Shown: positions 24,301-35,418 of the stretch, in pieces
Layout: each line of letters begins with the position of its first letter
How positions within the stretch are numbered: the first letter of the stretch is position 1
Source of the DNA: Apostichopus japonicus
Taxonomy: Eukaryota > Echinodermata > Holothuroidea > Aspidochirotida > Stichopodidae
Reading direction: 5' to 3'
Length of the DNA stretch: 64,000 bases
NCBI RefSeq assembly: GCF_037975245.1
Contig: NC_092572.1
Span: 18,123,489-18,187,488, forward strand
Position numbers and translations under genes: made by a program
The notes under the pieces: model-generated
Databases searched by the model: none
The model's input: only the letters and a program-made list of their open reading frames with translations
Told to the model about the DNA's origin: nothing

Positions 24301-27300
24301 AGTCTGTCTAACGCCGCAACTCCCACCCCATCCCCCGACCCCGCAACCCGACCTCCCCGTCCTTTGTAGCATATTTTCTATACTTAGTAGAAAAACTATG
24401 CTACTACCTTCCAAAGTTTCATGTAAAAGTGTGTGACCTATATCTATGTCACTAGGTATTACTTAGCCAGATAAAGGTAGTTATAAATTAGGCTAGACTA
24501 ATGTTTATGAAGAGCAGAGCCGCCAATAGCTATGAAACTGAAGACTGGAGGAAGTCTAAAGTGGAAATGAGCTGGTGTTTTGATGTTTTAACTTGTCATA
24601 ATACTGGTACTTGTGTATTGGACTGTTAACATTTACATTGAGACTGTGACAGAAAACCAAGAGAATTAATGTATACTACACCCTCCTCACTCCATCCCAA
24701 GTCTCACTATATGACATCAAACATTGGCAAAAAGGTAGCTCCATGCCAATTTATTCCTGTACCGTGCAAGATAAAGGTCTTAGATATGTTCGGGATAAGT
24801 TCATCACAAGGATCTCCGTTACATAAGTTCATTACGATGGTTTGGATTCCTTCTATTTAATCCTAAGGTATTGTTAGGCTGACACTAAGAATGGCTTAAA
24901 TTAATTAACCTTGGTCTAAGTATTGTGGTCTTGTCGGTCACAATTACAATTTGAGTGGTTTTTCATAATTTTTATACAAGTTACATCCATGGTCATCATG
25001 CTCCTGACTTACACCATGGGTTTCCTCATTTACATAACTCTAATTAAATGTACCGACACTGTTGTTACACTGATTCAGTAGAGAAATAGCGTTACTGTAT
25101 TGTCTATAGCTACTCGCGCAACAGGTATAAGCATCGAATGTATTGCAATCATAACACTAGGCTGCTATTCAGGTATACTATTGTTGACCCACTGGTCATT
25201 CCGTTTTCACGATTGAGGCTATCGTGTAGGAGATACTGCATTAATTAATTAATAGATGAGGTGAAAATAATAAAGATATTACCTTCCCATAGTCCGGGTG
25301 CTTTCAAATGGATGTATGTTGGTTCTAAAATCAGTATGACATGGTTGTTATGTTCGACTTGTCCCAAAGGGTAATATTCGTCGTTATGCAAAAACGCAGA
25401 AACTTTGACAAATTGTGTTACTGAGTCTGAGTGGTCATAATGACGAAATTATAATTCGTCAGTATGTGAAAACGAGAATGCGCCTTAGATGGACATTCGT
25501 CAAAAACCAGTCAGAAATAACTAAGAAACTAGACATTTTTTGAACTTCTAACCCGGCTCAATCGATTTTTCACCCTCGAAATGGGTAAGAACATTATTTA
25601 ACTCAATTTCGCCAAAAGTGCATATTCGTCACTACGCCAAAACGGGGACGATATGTTACATAGTATAAATTACATTTTTCTTTTGATTGGGTTTAATATG
25701 TCATATATTTGTACTCCGCTTAATATAAAGCTAGTTGAACGTTTCGTAAGATTGAGGGAATATAAATATCATTACTGATGTCATCTTTCGCACATAGTTA
25801 TTACGGGGCTTAACGATATTATTACTTTCTGATATGGAATTTCAAATTATAAAATTGTTAAACGTAAATTGGAAACATTTTTCTTTCTAAGGAAGGAATA
25901 ACAACTCCAGAAATGAACATCAGGAAAGGGACATTGGATTGGTATGTATAATATTAATACAGTACTAACTATTTAAATGATGATATTAAAACATTTCAAG
26001 AACCAATTATTGTGCTTCATGAATATTGCTTTATTACAATGTTGAAATTATACTATACACAAAACCACTATAACAAATATTGATAGATTTTACCAATCAA
26101 ATATAGCCAGATTTTACTTGTAATAAATGTATAAATAAAGTGGCTCTTAGATCTTTTGGAGTATCAGCATGTAGGCTGTATTTCCCGACATTGGTGATAG
26201 CGATTCGTTGAATGGGACTTTGCATTGCTAAATATTAAAGTACACGACTCGCTATATTTCATGCAACAGGTAAATTTATTATCAATAACATTCAACCATC
26301 AAATTGATTTCTTTGCAGAAAAGGCTATTATTTCCAACCTTTAATTGTCATGTTTTTATCGTCCACAGAATGCAGCAGAACCTCTTCTTACACATTCATC
26401 TCAAATACCAGAAGGTATTGATGTAGTGCATTATATTCAGTCTTGATAATTTTATTTTTTTTCTCCTAACATGTAAAGGCAAGACAATCAACAAGGGCGG
26501 ATTGTCCCTCTACAGAAATGCTACAAAAATGTCGTATAAGTATGTAAATGATGTTACATGACTAATTCAAATCCTGTTTTCAAAATCGATTTAATTTATA
26601 AACAAAATTATCAATTTGTTATAACCAATGTTAATTTTTAACAATTATTATGAATGTTATTAAGAATGTTGATGAAACTTAATACTAAACTAACGTGACT
26701 CTTGTGTGACTTTTCTTGTTTAAGGAGAAATAGAAAAGTTGATAAAACATCTTCAAGATCGATATCAGTCGATGAGCTACATAAAACCACTGCCATGGGG
26801 AGAGAAGGTTCTCATCGATGAACTCTACACAGAAACTATATGTCACGTTACTTATCCGAATAGACCCACAGAAACCAAGACCAGCAAATCCTTGCTCGAT
26901 CCAAAGGTCTCTCAAGAAATAAAGAGGGCGTTGTTTATTGCAGATATTGGTCATGGGAAGACAACACTTGGTCAGTATCTAGCGTGTCAGTGGTCAAAGA
27001 AGAAACTAAAGGAACAGAAGAAAGAAATGCTTTTTATCCTGCCACTGACAGGAATCGATATTAATGCCGGTATTGGAGAACAATTACATAAAACTTTGCC
27101 AGGAGATATGAATATCTCACGTGAACAACTGTGTGACATTATACTGAAAAGAAAATGTCATCTACTGCTGGATGGATTAGACGAAATAAATCAACATGAA
27201 AATACTAGCAATACAGATGTTGTCTCAGCTGGTGATATTTCATTGAAACGTTTATTGAGCGAGTCCATGTTGAATCAATACCCACATCTGAGGTTATGGG

Positions 27301-30300
27301 TTACATCACATACGATAGATCAGTCAAAGTGTATTTACGGAAAGCCATACGTTGAAGTGGAGATTTTAGGATTCAATACAGACGGAATAAAAACATACGT
27401 TCGTAAAACATTGGATTATTACAAAAGAATGAAGCCATGTGAGAAAAGAATGATTCATAGAGATGGTTTCAATGATTCATCTTACGTTCCAAAAAATAAA
27501 GAAACAAATGAAGAAAATGGTGCAGAGATAATAGAAAAAACAATTTCTACCTTAGACCAAAATGACTTAGTGCAAATCTTTAAAGATACACCGTTGTATA
27601 TTGTTATGTTTATTCATATCATAATGTCGAAGCTACTTCAAATCAATGGGGCAATCAATGAGTTGAACATTAACAAGATGTCTTCATTAGTTAGTTCAAT
27701 CATAACTTGCCTCGACAGAAGGTTCCAGGAGAAGCAGGGTAACGAAACTAAGTTAACAGAGCTACTACCGTTACGTATGAAACTCGCGATAGCATCTTTA
27801 AATTATGATTTAGAAATAGGTGAGTCGATTACAAACTTTGATCTTAAGGAAGCACGTCTTCAAGCTCATGAAATAGAAATGGCTCAATCAATTGGATATA
27901 TAAAACCTATCAAATCGTTGCATAGTGTTGGCGTGTCAAAATCAGACTACAATGTGTTCTCTCATGATTATATTCAAGAGTTTTGTATTGCGGAATATAT
28001 TGTTTCAGAGGATTTAGACGCTTTAAAGAAGATCCTAAAAACTTTAAAAACCAACAAGACAGAAGAAAATATAAGAACTTCCCGAATATTGCGATTTATA
28101 TGCGGTATTTCTACAACTAGAAAGAGAGAAGAAGCATTGAAGTTCTTATTAAAAAATGAATGCTGGAATACATTAACAGATTGCATGTACGAATCGGAAA
28201 ACGTTGAGGATATTCTTGATATTCACCTTAATGCAGAAGCTGTCAAACCGTCGACTCTTTTGCAGAACTATACGTCACATTCTAAGATGAAAGTTGTGCG
28301 TTTAGATGAGCGATATCATCAGAATGCTTTTAAACTGTTTATGGGAAAGTGCTTATGTTCAAATGTAAGTTTAAGTTATTTTTTATCCACATATGTATTA
28401 AGAAGTCATTCCCATCAAATCACCAAAAGGCTTAATTGATACAAACTGGTCAGAATAACTTGAAATCAAATGACAGTTGTCAGCGGAGGGTAATTTACAC
28501 TCAGCAATGTTACCTTGTTTATTTTTTGTAATGTTTGTTTATTTTCGATGCATTTGATTTCACAAATGTTATCATCTCGGCTTTTTAGTACCAAATTGAT
28601 TAACCCTTGAAACTTCACATGGGCCCATTGGGATCTCGGCAATCTTTGGATACTTACATAACCGTGTATTTGATTTCATTGTTGGTGTAATGCCATAGTA
28701 TTGAACGTGTTAATTCATCGTTTATTCCGAACAATTCTCGCTTCTTATCTCTGATATTGTTTCATTCAAAATTACTCACTGCCTTAGTAATGCAATGCCA
28801 GTTTCATAGATAACATTTTTCACATTAAAAGTGCATAATTATGCGGATAGGGAGTGGTGTCTTAGACTGGGACCACAGTGACAGTTTTTGTTATACTTTT
28901 ACAAGCAGTTTAAAGCTACTGCTAAAATTTGTTCTACAAAAATCTGCTGCGGAATCTGTGCTCAGAAATGATATAAATATATAGTAACAGTGTAGACTTT
29001 GTGTAACTTTATGTTTTATGCAAAGTGGCCTTGAATAGCATTCATTATTAGTAGTACAAAACTCTTTCTGTCAATGGCATGTTTCATCAATATAATGCAA
29101 TATAGGTAAAGGCTTAGACATACAAAGAATTAACTGGGTTTCGGCAGGAAAGTTTGCTGGTTGGGATGTAACTTCTTCTCTACACACAACAACTGCACGA
29201 TTACATAATAACCTGTCCTTCACGATAAGGAAGTGAAAGGTAAAATTTAACAGGAAATAATTATACAACCGTTGAATCCGTATCCTTGCCGGCTAGTCCC
29301 GATAATACACGTGTATTAAGTTAAGCAAAACAGGCCTCCTTACGGCCCAATGCTTTTTCATATAGATATCTAGCTGACTTCTTTTAATCTAATATAATTT
29401 ATATTCTGCTAGTCTAGAAAATCTAATATAATATTAATTCGGCTATTCTAGAAATGCAGGTCAAATGGCCCTGTAATGTGTCATTTGTTTTTGTCACACT
29501 GAAAAGAGAGGTTTATTTTGTTAATAGTGAACAATTACAAGGAATGATTTGGTGTGTCTCTTAATTGGGTATGTGAGTCGTTTATGACATTACATATAGA
29601 GAAAGTAAGTCACCATCTAACGTAACGCTCCGCATAATATCACTTTAATTAGATTTGCTTATACCTTTTTAAGCATTGTAGAGGGTTTTTGTTTTTTTAA
29701 CTGGAATTAGCAGGCTGTTGATTTTATTGACCATCTCTGTAATTGTAAATCTTGCATTCAGAGAATAGTTAAACTGACGACTAATCCCATTTTTTCCAGC
29801 TATGCTTTGATTCACCTAGAAACCGGTTATCAATCAGTGCATATAGAATGATGTTGTGAATAACACACACAGACACATATTGTATTGCAAACCAATTACA
29901 CTTATTAATACCATGTCGTGAGAGGAATACGTCAGCTATAATATATTTAACAATTTTCATGTGAGTTATTCCATTATGAGTTGGTCGACGTTTTATTAAA
30001 ATTTGTATTATTTTTATTTTTTCGAAGCTACACTTTGACTCAATATCTATCGGTGCAGAGTGCCCATTGAAATTCCTGCTGTCACTGACGTTGCCTATGG
30101 TCGACACCGTTGAATTGCGTAATCTCTCCTACGTCAATAAAGAAAGTAGTCATACGGTCGTGAACATTATTTTGTGGGCGATGGCCACAAATGTCAATAA
30201 TCGGATCAGGTAAGATAGATTATATTTATCATTAGCCTTCCTTCAAGTTTGGTTGTGACAGAAGAATTTATTAACACCAACTAACAGCCAAACACATGAT

Positions 30301-32521
30301 TTTTTAAAACAAACTTGTGCCATACTTAGTGGCTACATAGTATGACTAACTTTAATATTATTTTGTAATTTGCTAGGTATTCCTAACTATCAACCAACAG
30401 TTTTTTCTTTGTGCTATTAATTATTCATTTTTGCAGATTTTTGAAAGGCAATGTTCCTGCAAAGATTGACTCCGAATTGATAATCAAATGCAATACTACA
30501 AGTAAGTTTAAAAGTTACGTAACTTTAATCCTCTGTTTATAACGGTAAGTGGTGTTCAATATTGGATGACTAAATTTAAAAGGGAATTTATCTGATTTAA
30601 TCATCAACAAGTTCAACTGCGGGTTAATCATTTCATGTCAAAGTTCTAACTATATTTGTCAATAACATGGGATTTGTTTGTCCGAAAATATCATTAAAAA
30701 ACGACTACTTTCTTAATCACTTTCCACACAGCCACTAGATAAAGATTTTCCATCGTGTTTCAGGCTTGTTTATGAGACCCATATTTACAACTTCATAAGT
30801 TTGATGATAATTGGCGCGATTCGTTTTCTTACCAGCTGAGTAAGAAGTCTCATTTCAGGAGAATACCAAAGACAGGACTTAATAGCTGTCCATCGTGCAC
30901 TATTACTTATAAGATTTGTTATAAATGACTTTCGTTTCATGTTGCTGTCTTATTATTATCTTTAAAATTAAACTCTAGTTGAAGATTAAACCAACTGAAA
31001 GATCATAGGGATCTGCGTGATTATCTCGATGAAGAATTCAATTTTACACGAGGCACGCTAAAGTACAATATTTGCATATAATGTGCGTGTATGGAACAAT
31101 GCGCGCGTCGTTATTCCTCAGCCAGCATGTATACTCATTACATTATTCAGTGGATATGTAAATTACATTTGAAAGACAATGTTTCGTTTTGGATGTATCT
31201 TTATTTTAATAGATCATTGTCCATGTTGTCTAAGATTCAAAGAGTGACTTAGACATCGCATTGGATTCAAGGTTTATAATATCAGGCCATCATATCTGAT
31301 AATGTCATATTTGGAGAATGTATGTAATGTGAATATTTGCCTTTGTATACTGTGGCCAATATGCACATTACCGATGTATGTACATATGTAAGGAAGCGCG
31401 TTGAGCGTGAAAGTTCACCGGTGGTTTAGACACACCCGACGACCAGTTAGGCTGGTAGAGCAGTTCATACTGTAAACACATAAATGCGTGACGTGTTATT
31501 GACATATAAGATGGAAATATAGGTGCAATTTCGTTTAATAAAACTAATTAATGTGAAACAATGTACAGATAACATATGATGCTTTTCCACAAAAGCTTTA
31601 CTAATTATCTAACTGTAGTTATTATACAGCTACTATTATGACTGCAGATGCTACATTTACCGACCTTGAAAGGTGAAAAAGCTAGGCCGATCATTGATAT
31701 CAAATGTGAACTTGTTGTTGATCGATGTTGTGTTATAGTTGCGTATAACTCTGATGGAAGCGACAGAGGAAATGACCAAATTTTGGACCTCGAAAGCGGG
31801 ACTTGGATGAAACCTTCCGGAACAGCTATTGCTAAAGGGTAAATACGTGGGTAACCTTTTCATATGGTAATCTATACCGCACAGAATCAGAGTAGAATCA
31901 GGGAATGATGTCATGAGGGTAAACCTTACATGCCCAAACAGTGTTTTTAGAATAGTTTACGTCTACTTCCATCGTTTATGTAAATGGATATAAGCGTGCA
32001 TATTACATACTTTAGCTTTTTACAACTTATTCAACTGGACTGCAAATATAACTGAACGGTGATTATCTTTCATTATCCTTGACGTATGTTTGAGGCATCT
32101 GAAACATAATTTGAACTACTGACACCATTGCATATGTGATACAAACTGTTACTTGGAGTTATTGCAATAAGATAGATCTTACACGAGATACCTACAATTT
32201 TCGCTGTATTCATTTGAAATATTAATTCATGTGATATTGATTGTGACTACCATATTTTATAATGTCATATGACCATACAATGTTTTGATTAAAACTTTGG
32301 AAGTTAATAGAAATTTATCAGTACTTGATATGATGGTACCCAGGTGAACGAACTCCGTAAACGAAGTTGTCATTTTCATAGCATATAGAATACAGTGTCA
32401 CCTCGTGTAAGCTGTAATTAAGGACCTAGTTGATACACTTATTGAATCACGAGAAAGCATATTGGCATAAATTTATTGATTTCTTTTATCTTTCAGGCAA
32501 TTTTTTTCAGCTTATACGTAA
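17389..32521 (+). CDS. Proposed Ig-Ig-TM-NACHT receptor, long isoform (1001 aa)
   Basis: Proposed exons: 17389-17443, 18706-19014, 19503-19814, 20880-21044, 25892-25941, 26369-26414, 26725-28364, 30028-30209, 30437-30501, 31682-31838, 32497-32521. The sum is 3006 nt with every junction in phase. Exon 25892-25941 accepts phase 1, exactly what the TM exon donates, and gives [19 protein letters not shown]. The exons from 25892 to the NACHT exon contain no early Met (the first is at 26,772), which argues that NACHT is fused to an upstream leader. The NACHT segment has Walker [10 protein letters not shown] (K391) and Walker [10 protein letters not shown]. Later exons encode an LRR-like patch ([20 protein letters not shown]) and a short C-terminus. 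Expected role: a plasma-membrane receptor coupling Ig recognition to STAND-type nucleotide-dependent signalling. If the junction is not used, there are two genes. Confidence 0.5.
18060..18625 (-). pseudogene. LINE reverse transcriptase remnant in intron 1
   Basis: Minus-strand reading gives [20 protein letters not shown], then [17 protein letters not shown] and later [12 protein letters not shown]. These match the conserved order of non-LTR reverse transcriptases: F.D.EKAFDRVWH, then RWI..FL..R, then a degraded GVPQGSVLSP..Y.LY. Frames are broken. It lies antisense within intron 1 (17,444-18,705) of the Ig gene. Confidence 0.7.
19979..20142. repeat. Long (TA)n microsatellite in intron 3
   Basis: About 160 bases of nearly pure TA with occasional TATAAATA and ATCTATAT interruptions. 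It abuts the truncated SINE copy at 20,145. Confidence 0.95.
20145..20290 (+). mobile_element. tRNA-derived SINE, truncated copy
   Basis: Contains GGTGTCCGCGTACAGAGCGG and a B-box (GTGGTTCGAATTCC), followed by the body GTTTTTTCACCGTTCTTGAT. The A-box end is lost into the (TA)n tract. A fuller copy lies 360 bases downstream in the same orientation. Confidence 0.7.
20505..20640 (+). mobile_element. tRNA-derived SINE, fuller copy
   Basis: A-box-like TAGCCTAGTGGTAAGG and B-box GGTTCGAATCCC at tRNA spacing, then the same body as the copy at 20,145 (GTTTTTTCACTGTTCTTGAT) and a (TATATT)-rich tail. The acceptor stem does not pair as a functional tRNA, so it is a SINE head rather than a tRNA gene. 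Confidence 0.7.
21410..21415 (+). terminator. Poly(A) signal of the short Ig-TM isoform
   Basis: AATAAA about 100 bases after the stop codon at 21,307. It supports the exon at 21,140 as a genuine 3'-terminal exon. Confidence 0.55.
21911..25654. mobile_element. 3.74-kb element with terminal inverted repeats
   Basis: The left end (21,911-21,943, ATATCGTCCCCGTTCTGGCG continuing TAGTGACGAAT) and the reverse complement of the right end (25,622-25,654) match over 33 bases with two differences. Both ends carry scattered sub-terminal ATTCGTC motifs: on the left near 22,134-22,245 and on the right near 25,376-25,630. No transposase is visible. The interior holds a degraded antisense LINE and AT-rich filler, so the element is a non-autonomous DNA transposon or a pair of flanking MITEs. 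It fills most of the intron separating the TM exon from the NACHT exons. A target-site duplication cannot be fixed because of the AT-rich flanks. Confidence 0.65.
23150..23945 (-). pseudogene. Degraded non-LTR reverse transcriptase nested in the TIR element
   Basis: Reading minus from 23,945 gives [20 protein letters not shown], then [20 protein letters not shown] (degraded GVPQG), [10 protein letters not shown] and [10 protein letters not shown] (a variant of the Y.DD catalytic box). A C-terminal part ([18 protein letters not shown]) follows to about 23,150. The order is that of LINE reverse transcriptases. Frameshifts and a poly-G run (23,537-23,553) break it. Confidence 0.7.
26725..28364 (+). 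CDS. NACHT ATPase exon, copy 1
   Basis: A 1640-nt exon (acceptor TTTAAG, donor AAT|GTAAGT) that is open throughout and has the same length as the exon in copy 2. The order is an N-terminal helix with [14 protein letters not shown], a Walker A loop (GHGKTTL), an [10 protein letters not shown] strand, Walker [10 protein letters not shown], a sensor-1 region reading LRLWVTSH, then a helical region with [15 protein letters not shown] typical of the winged-helix part of NACHT proteins. Copy 2 has the usual TSR where this one has TSH (codon 27,309-27,311). Canonical LRRs are absent from this exon. Function: nucleotide-switched signalling ATPase, by family knowledge. Confidence 0.85.
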
Positions 32522-32628
32522 ATGATTGCAAGAAGACCTGTCTAAATATATGGAGTGATGTGGAATGCCCCCATCTCGATAACGGGTAACTGGTGAACCA
32601 AATCGGGCATTTCAAAAGGAAAAGAAAC

Positions 32629-32634
32629 AATAAA
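32629..32634 (+). terminator. Poly(A) signal of NACHT copy 1
   Basis: AATAAA 108 bases after the proposed TAA at 32,519. The homologous position in arm 2 also has AATAAA, which supports this 3' end. Confidence 0.55.
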
Positions 32635-33526
32635 GCTATCTTTCCAAATAATAACACCGTTGTTTTTATGTCACACTCTGAAGGGACGAACATTATATCG
32701 TGATCCGATGTGACAGGAATTGCCATACATCGTGCAAGAAACTTCACAATTTGCAGCAAACAAACTGTTGTGGACGATTCAGTGCATCGCAAGTCTATTT
32801 CGAGCATGAGCGCCTTTGAAAGTGTTTTCATATAAATGCATTACACAGCTTAACTGAGACATTTATAACGTTATGTGACTGTTGACTTTTATAAAGTATA
32901 GACTCTTTCGATAATGTTTTGTGAAGTAATTACCATAACTAGTGGCGTGCGCAAGCTGTCAAAATTTGGCTGGCCAGATTGCTTAAGGCATGAACCTGTA
33001 CAGAAGGCCAGAGGCGAGTATTTGAGGTCCTCCATCAAAAACATAACAAAGGATTAGCCGTAAAATGTTACATTCTAAGGTATATGTTGATCATCAATTG
33101 AGAAATAATTCTTGCCTGACTTAACTTTTACACAAATGTGGATAGGAGGTGGTGAACAAAGTGAGACGAAAACAGAAAAGACTCATTAAAACTAGAGAGA
33201 TGGAATTTCTGTTAATTCGAGTTATTGGGAATGTTCGACATGTAAATAGAAATGGAAAACACATCAGAAGGGAAACCGCTTATCATAATCATATTTAGAG
33301 CTTATAAACTATATATTACATCAACTTACTAACACTTTTAGTGTTGAAATTGGTTCATGAAAATGAACCAACATATAAGTTCAAGAACTAATGTGAATAT
33401 TTTGATTTGCAAAGGCAATTTTGATACAAAAGAAAGGTAAGCGTTTAATTTTTTATTTGAATATACTTCAGTAATATTTAGAATAATGTTTTTCCTTTCA
33501 GCATGTTCATTCACTATACTTTAAGC

Positions 33527-33919
33527 CATAGGCGTACGAGGCGGGTTACTGGGGGGGGGGGGGCTGCAGTCCCCCGACCAATTTTTTGGAATAATTCGGA
33601 CAATATGCTGAGAATTTTTCGGGCACCAACTGAAAGAAAAATATTTTGCAATGTTTTCCAATAGTTAAACTTATATTATTATTATCATTATTATTGTAAC
33701 GACTTCCTTAATAATTAAAACCAATATGGAAGGGTAACAACACGGAAAATGATTGCTGTTATTGGCAGGTGATGTAATAACCGATGAATGCCTATATGAT
33801 ACGCACATTGTGATGTTGAACACGCGCGGAGCGCGCGAAAAACTTTGGTTATATTTTTCGGACAAGTCGTTACAGCCCCCCCCCCCCCCCCCAAATCAAA
33901 TTACGCTCCTACGCCTATG
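33527..33919. mobile_element. 393-bp hAT-like MITE with 8-bp target duplication
   Basis: The ends are CATAGGCGTACGAGG and the rc of CTCCTACGCCTATG, flanked on both sides by CTTTAAGC (33,519-33,526 and 33,920-33,927). Arm 2 of the inverted duplication has a single uninterrupted CTTTAAGC near 56,284, i.e. the empty site. An 8-bp duplication with CA..GGCG-like ends fits the hAT superfamily. There is no coding content; poly-G and poly-C runs lie near the two ends. Confidence 0.8.
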
Positions 33920-34149
33920 CTTTAAGCTATGTAGTACATAAATCTCATCCAAACATTAGCGTCAAGTTATATCTCATGTAAACATTTTCAAGCATATCCA
34001 GGTGTATACGTGAAGATTTCAAACATTAGAATACATATAATAATAACCATTGTATGTCCTCTTTCTCTTTCTCAATAGCATCAATGTAATATATTCAGAT
34101 ACAATATCTAATAAAATAAAACTGAGAACAAACTGCTTATCCACTAGAG

Positions 34150-34600
34150 AGCCTGTGTAAGAGAAAGTGTAAAAGTAAGTTGGCCTGACGTTTCGATCCT
34201 AGCAGGATCTTCTTCAAAGGCTAAATGACAAGTAACAGTAACAGAAGGGACAAAAACACGCAAAAAATACAGACAGGTTAATGAGCATGGTGAACACAAA
34301 GAGATAAATGTAAGGGGATTAGTAGACAACGGATGGAGGGAAGAAAGAAAGAAACCAACAGGGGAAGAGGAGAGGTAGGAGATATACAGTGGAGGGACAA
34401 AGAGAGTATTAAGCGAAGGGGGTAGGGAATAAACTAGAGAAGGAAAAAGACATTCCCTGTAGGGACAATTAATGATATGTTGGGAAGGTTAACGTGGTCT
34501 CCAACTGGGGTCTCAGTTTTTGTTCTGAAGGACAAAGACAAAGACAGAACAAAGACTGAGACCCCAGTTGGAGAACATTTTAACCTTCCAACTTTTGTAC
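34150..34600. repeat. Dispersed repeat with long hairpin
   Basis: Contains GACGTTTCGATCCTAGCAGG followed by ATCTTCTTCAAAGG, a terminal motif commonly seen in Penelope-like and related repeats (from memory). It also contains an inverted repeat at 34,479-34,593: outer arms GTTGGGAAGGTTAA / TTAACCTTCCAAC and inner arms CTCCAACTGGGGTCTCAGT with its exact complement. No ORF with a known domain is present. Confidence 0.55.
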
Positions 34601-34748
34601 ATTACTAAATTATATGCTACATCAGATTTTAGTTCAACAAAAAGTACTCTAGTTTTAACTTTCAAAACGTCTCACGGACCCCCTGAGATGGACTCACGCA
34701 CCCCCTTATGATTCATGTACCCCAGTTAGGGAACCCCTGACTAAGAGT

Positions 34749-34930
34749 TCCTAAAATCGATCCAAAATAACCGCGATTGTATACACAACAATCTCGTTTT
34801 GACTTTACAGAGATTGTTAAAGTTAGTCTGTTTAACATTAGCATTTGTAAACTTGATCAAATAGTTACAAAATTACTGAGATATATACTGAGTACACAAA
34901 ATTTAAAATATTACATCCATGGCGCAAGTG
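34749..34930 (+). repeat. Dispersed repeat, copy B
   Basis: Diverged copy of the block at 8951-9165 in the same orientation. Shared words include ATCGATCCAAAA, TTTACAGAGATT, AAAGTTAGTCTGTTTAACA, TTGTAAACTT and GAGTACACAAAA. Confidence 0.6.
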
Positions 34931-35360
34931 AAGTTAGCATTTACCTAGCAGGTGCCTTTAGCTTCTACCTTGAATTACATTTCATGTTCTTATGTAGTAC
35001 GTGATTATAGGTTAACGGTCGTCAAAAGTGTCAATAAAATATTAGAAGTAGGGATATAGTTACAAATAGCAAAAGGTAGGTTAAGATAGAGTTGACAAAT
35101 TTGAGAAATTCATTCCATAATGAGTAGAGTTTGCCGTTAGAAAGCTCAAAGTGTGGCATAATTGAATCCCACACGCAAACGTTTTTTTTTTCTTTTCTTC
35201 TCAGGGATATCTGGTGTATCGACACTAGTGTTCTTTGTCCATAGTGTCATTAATTTTCGCATCTTTCGATCTTTTTCTGAGGATGGGATCAACTAACACA
35301 GTTTTATATTTCTATCTATACAATAAAGTTACACCAGAAACGTGCAGCTATTTCAACCAG

Positions 35361-35418
35361 ATTCCCATACATGTTCAGATTCCCACACATGTTCAGATTC
35401 CCACACATGTTCAGATTC
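35361..35418. repeat. 18-bp tandem repeat, three copies
   Basis: The unit ATTCCCACACATGTTCAG is repeated three times with one substitution, followed by a partial unit. Confidence 0.85.

Larger units (their letters stand above)
25975..34106 (+). repeat. Arm 1 of a large inverted duplication
   Basis: Matches the reverse complement of 56,100-63,840 in order across exons, introns and the 3' flank. At the left boundary GCTTTATTACAATGTTGAAA matches the rc of the region near 63,760; at the right boundary TAATATATTCAGATACAATA matches near 56,120. The arm contains the NACHT exon and C-terminal exons. Private differences include the MITE at 33,527 and roughly 150 extra bases near 26,120-26,300. Confidence 0.9.

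Noticed and set aside
31648-31681. Start of the penultimate NACHT exon at the ATG near 31,648
   Set aside because: That start does not fit the phase-1 donor at 30,501, and the matching segment in arm 2 contains a stop. The acceptor at 31,680-31,681 fits both copies.
32493-32831. 112-aa minus-strand open frame, with a relative at 57,083-57,289
   Set aside because: It is antisense to the last exon and 3' UTR of the NACHT copies. The similarity is explained by the inverted duplication and the frame is not conserved along its length.
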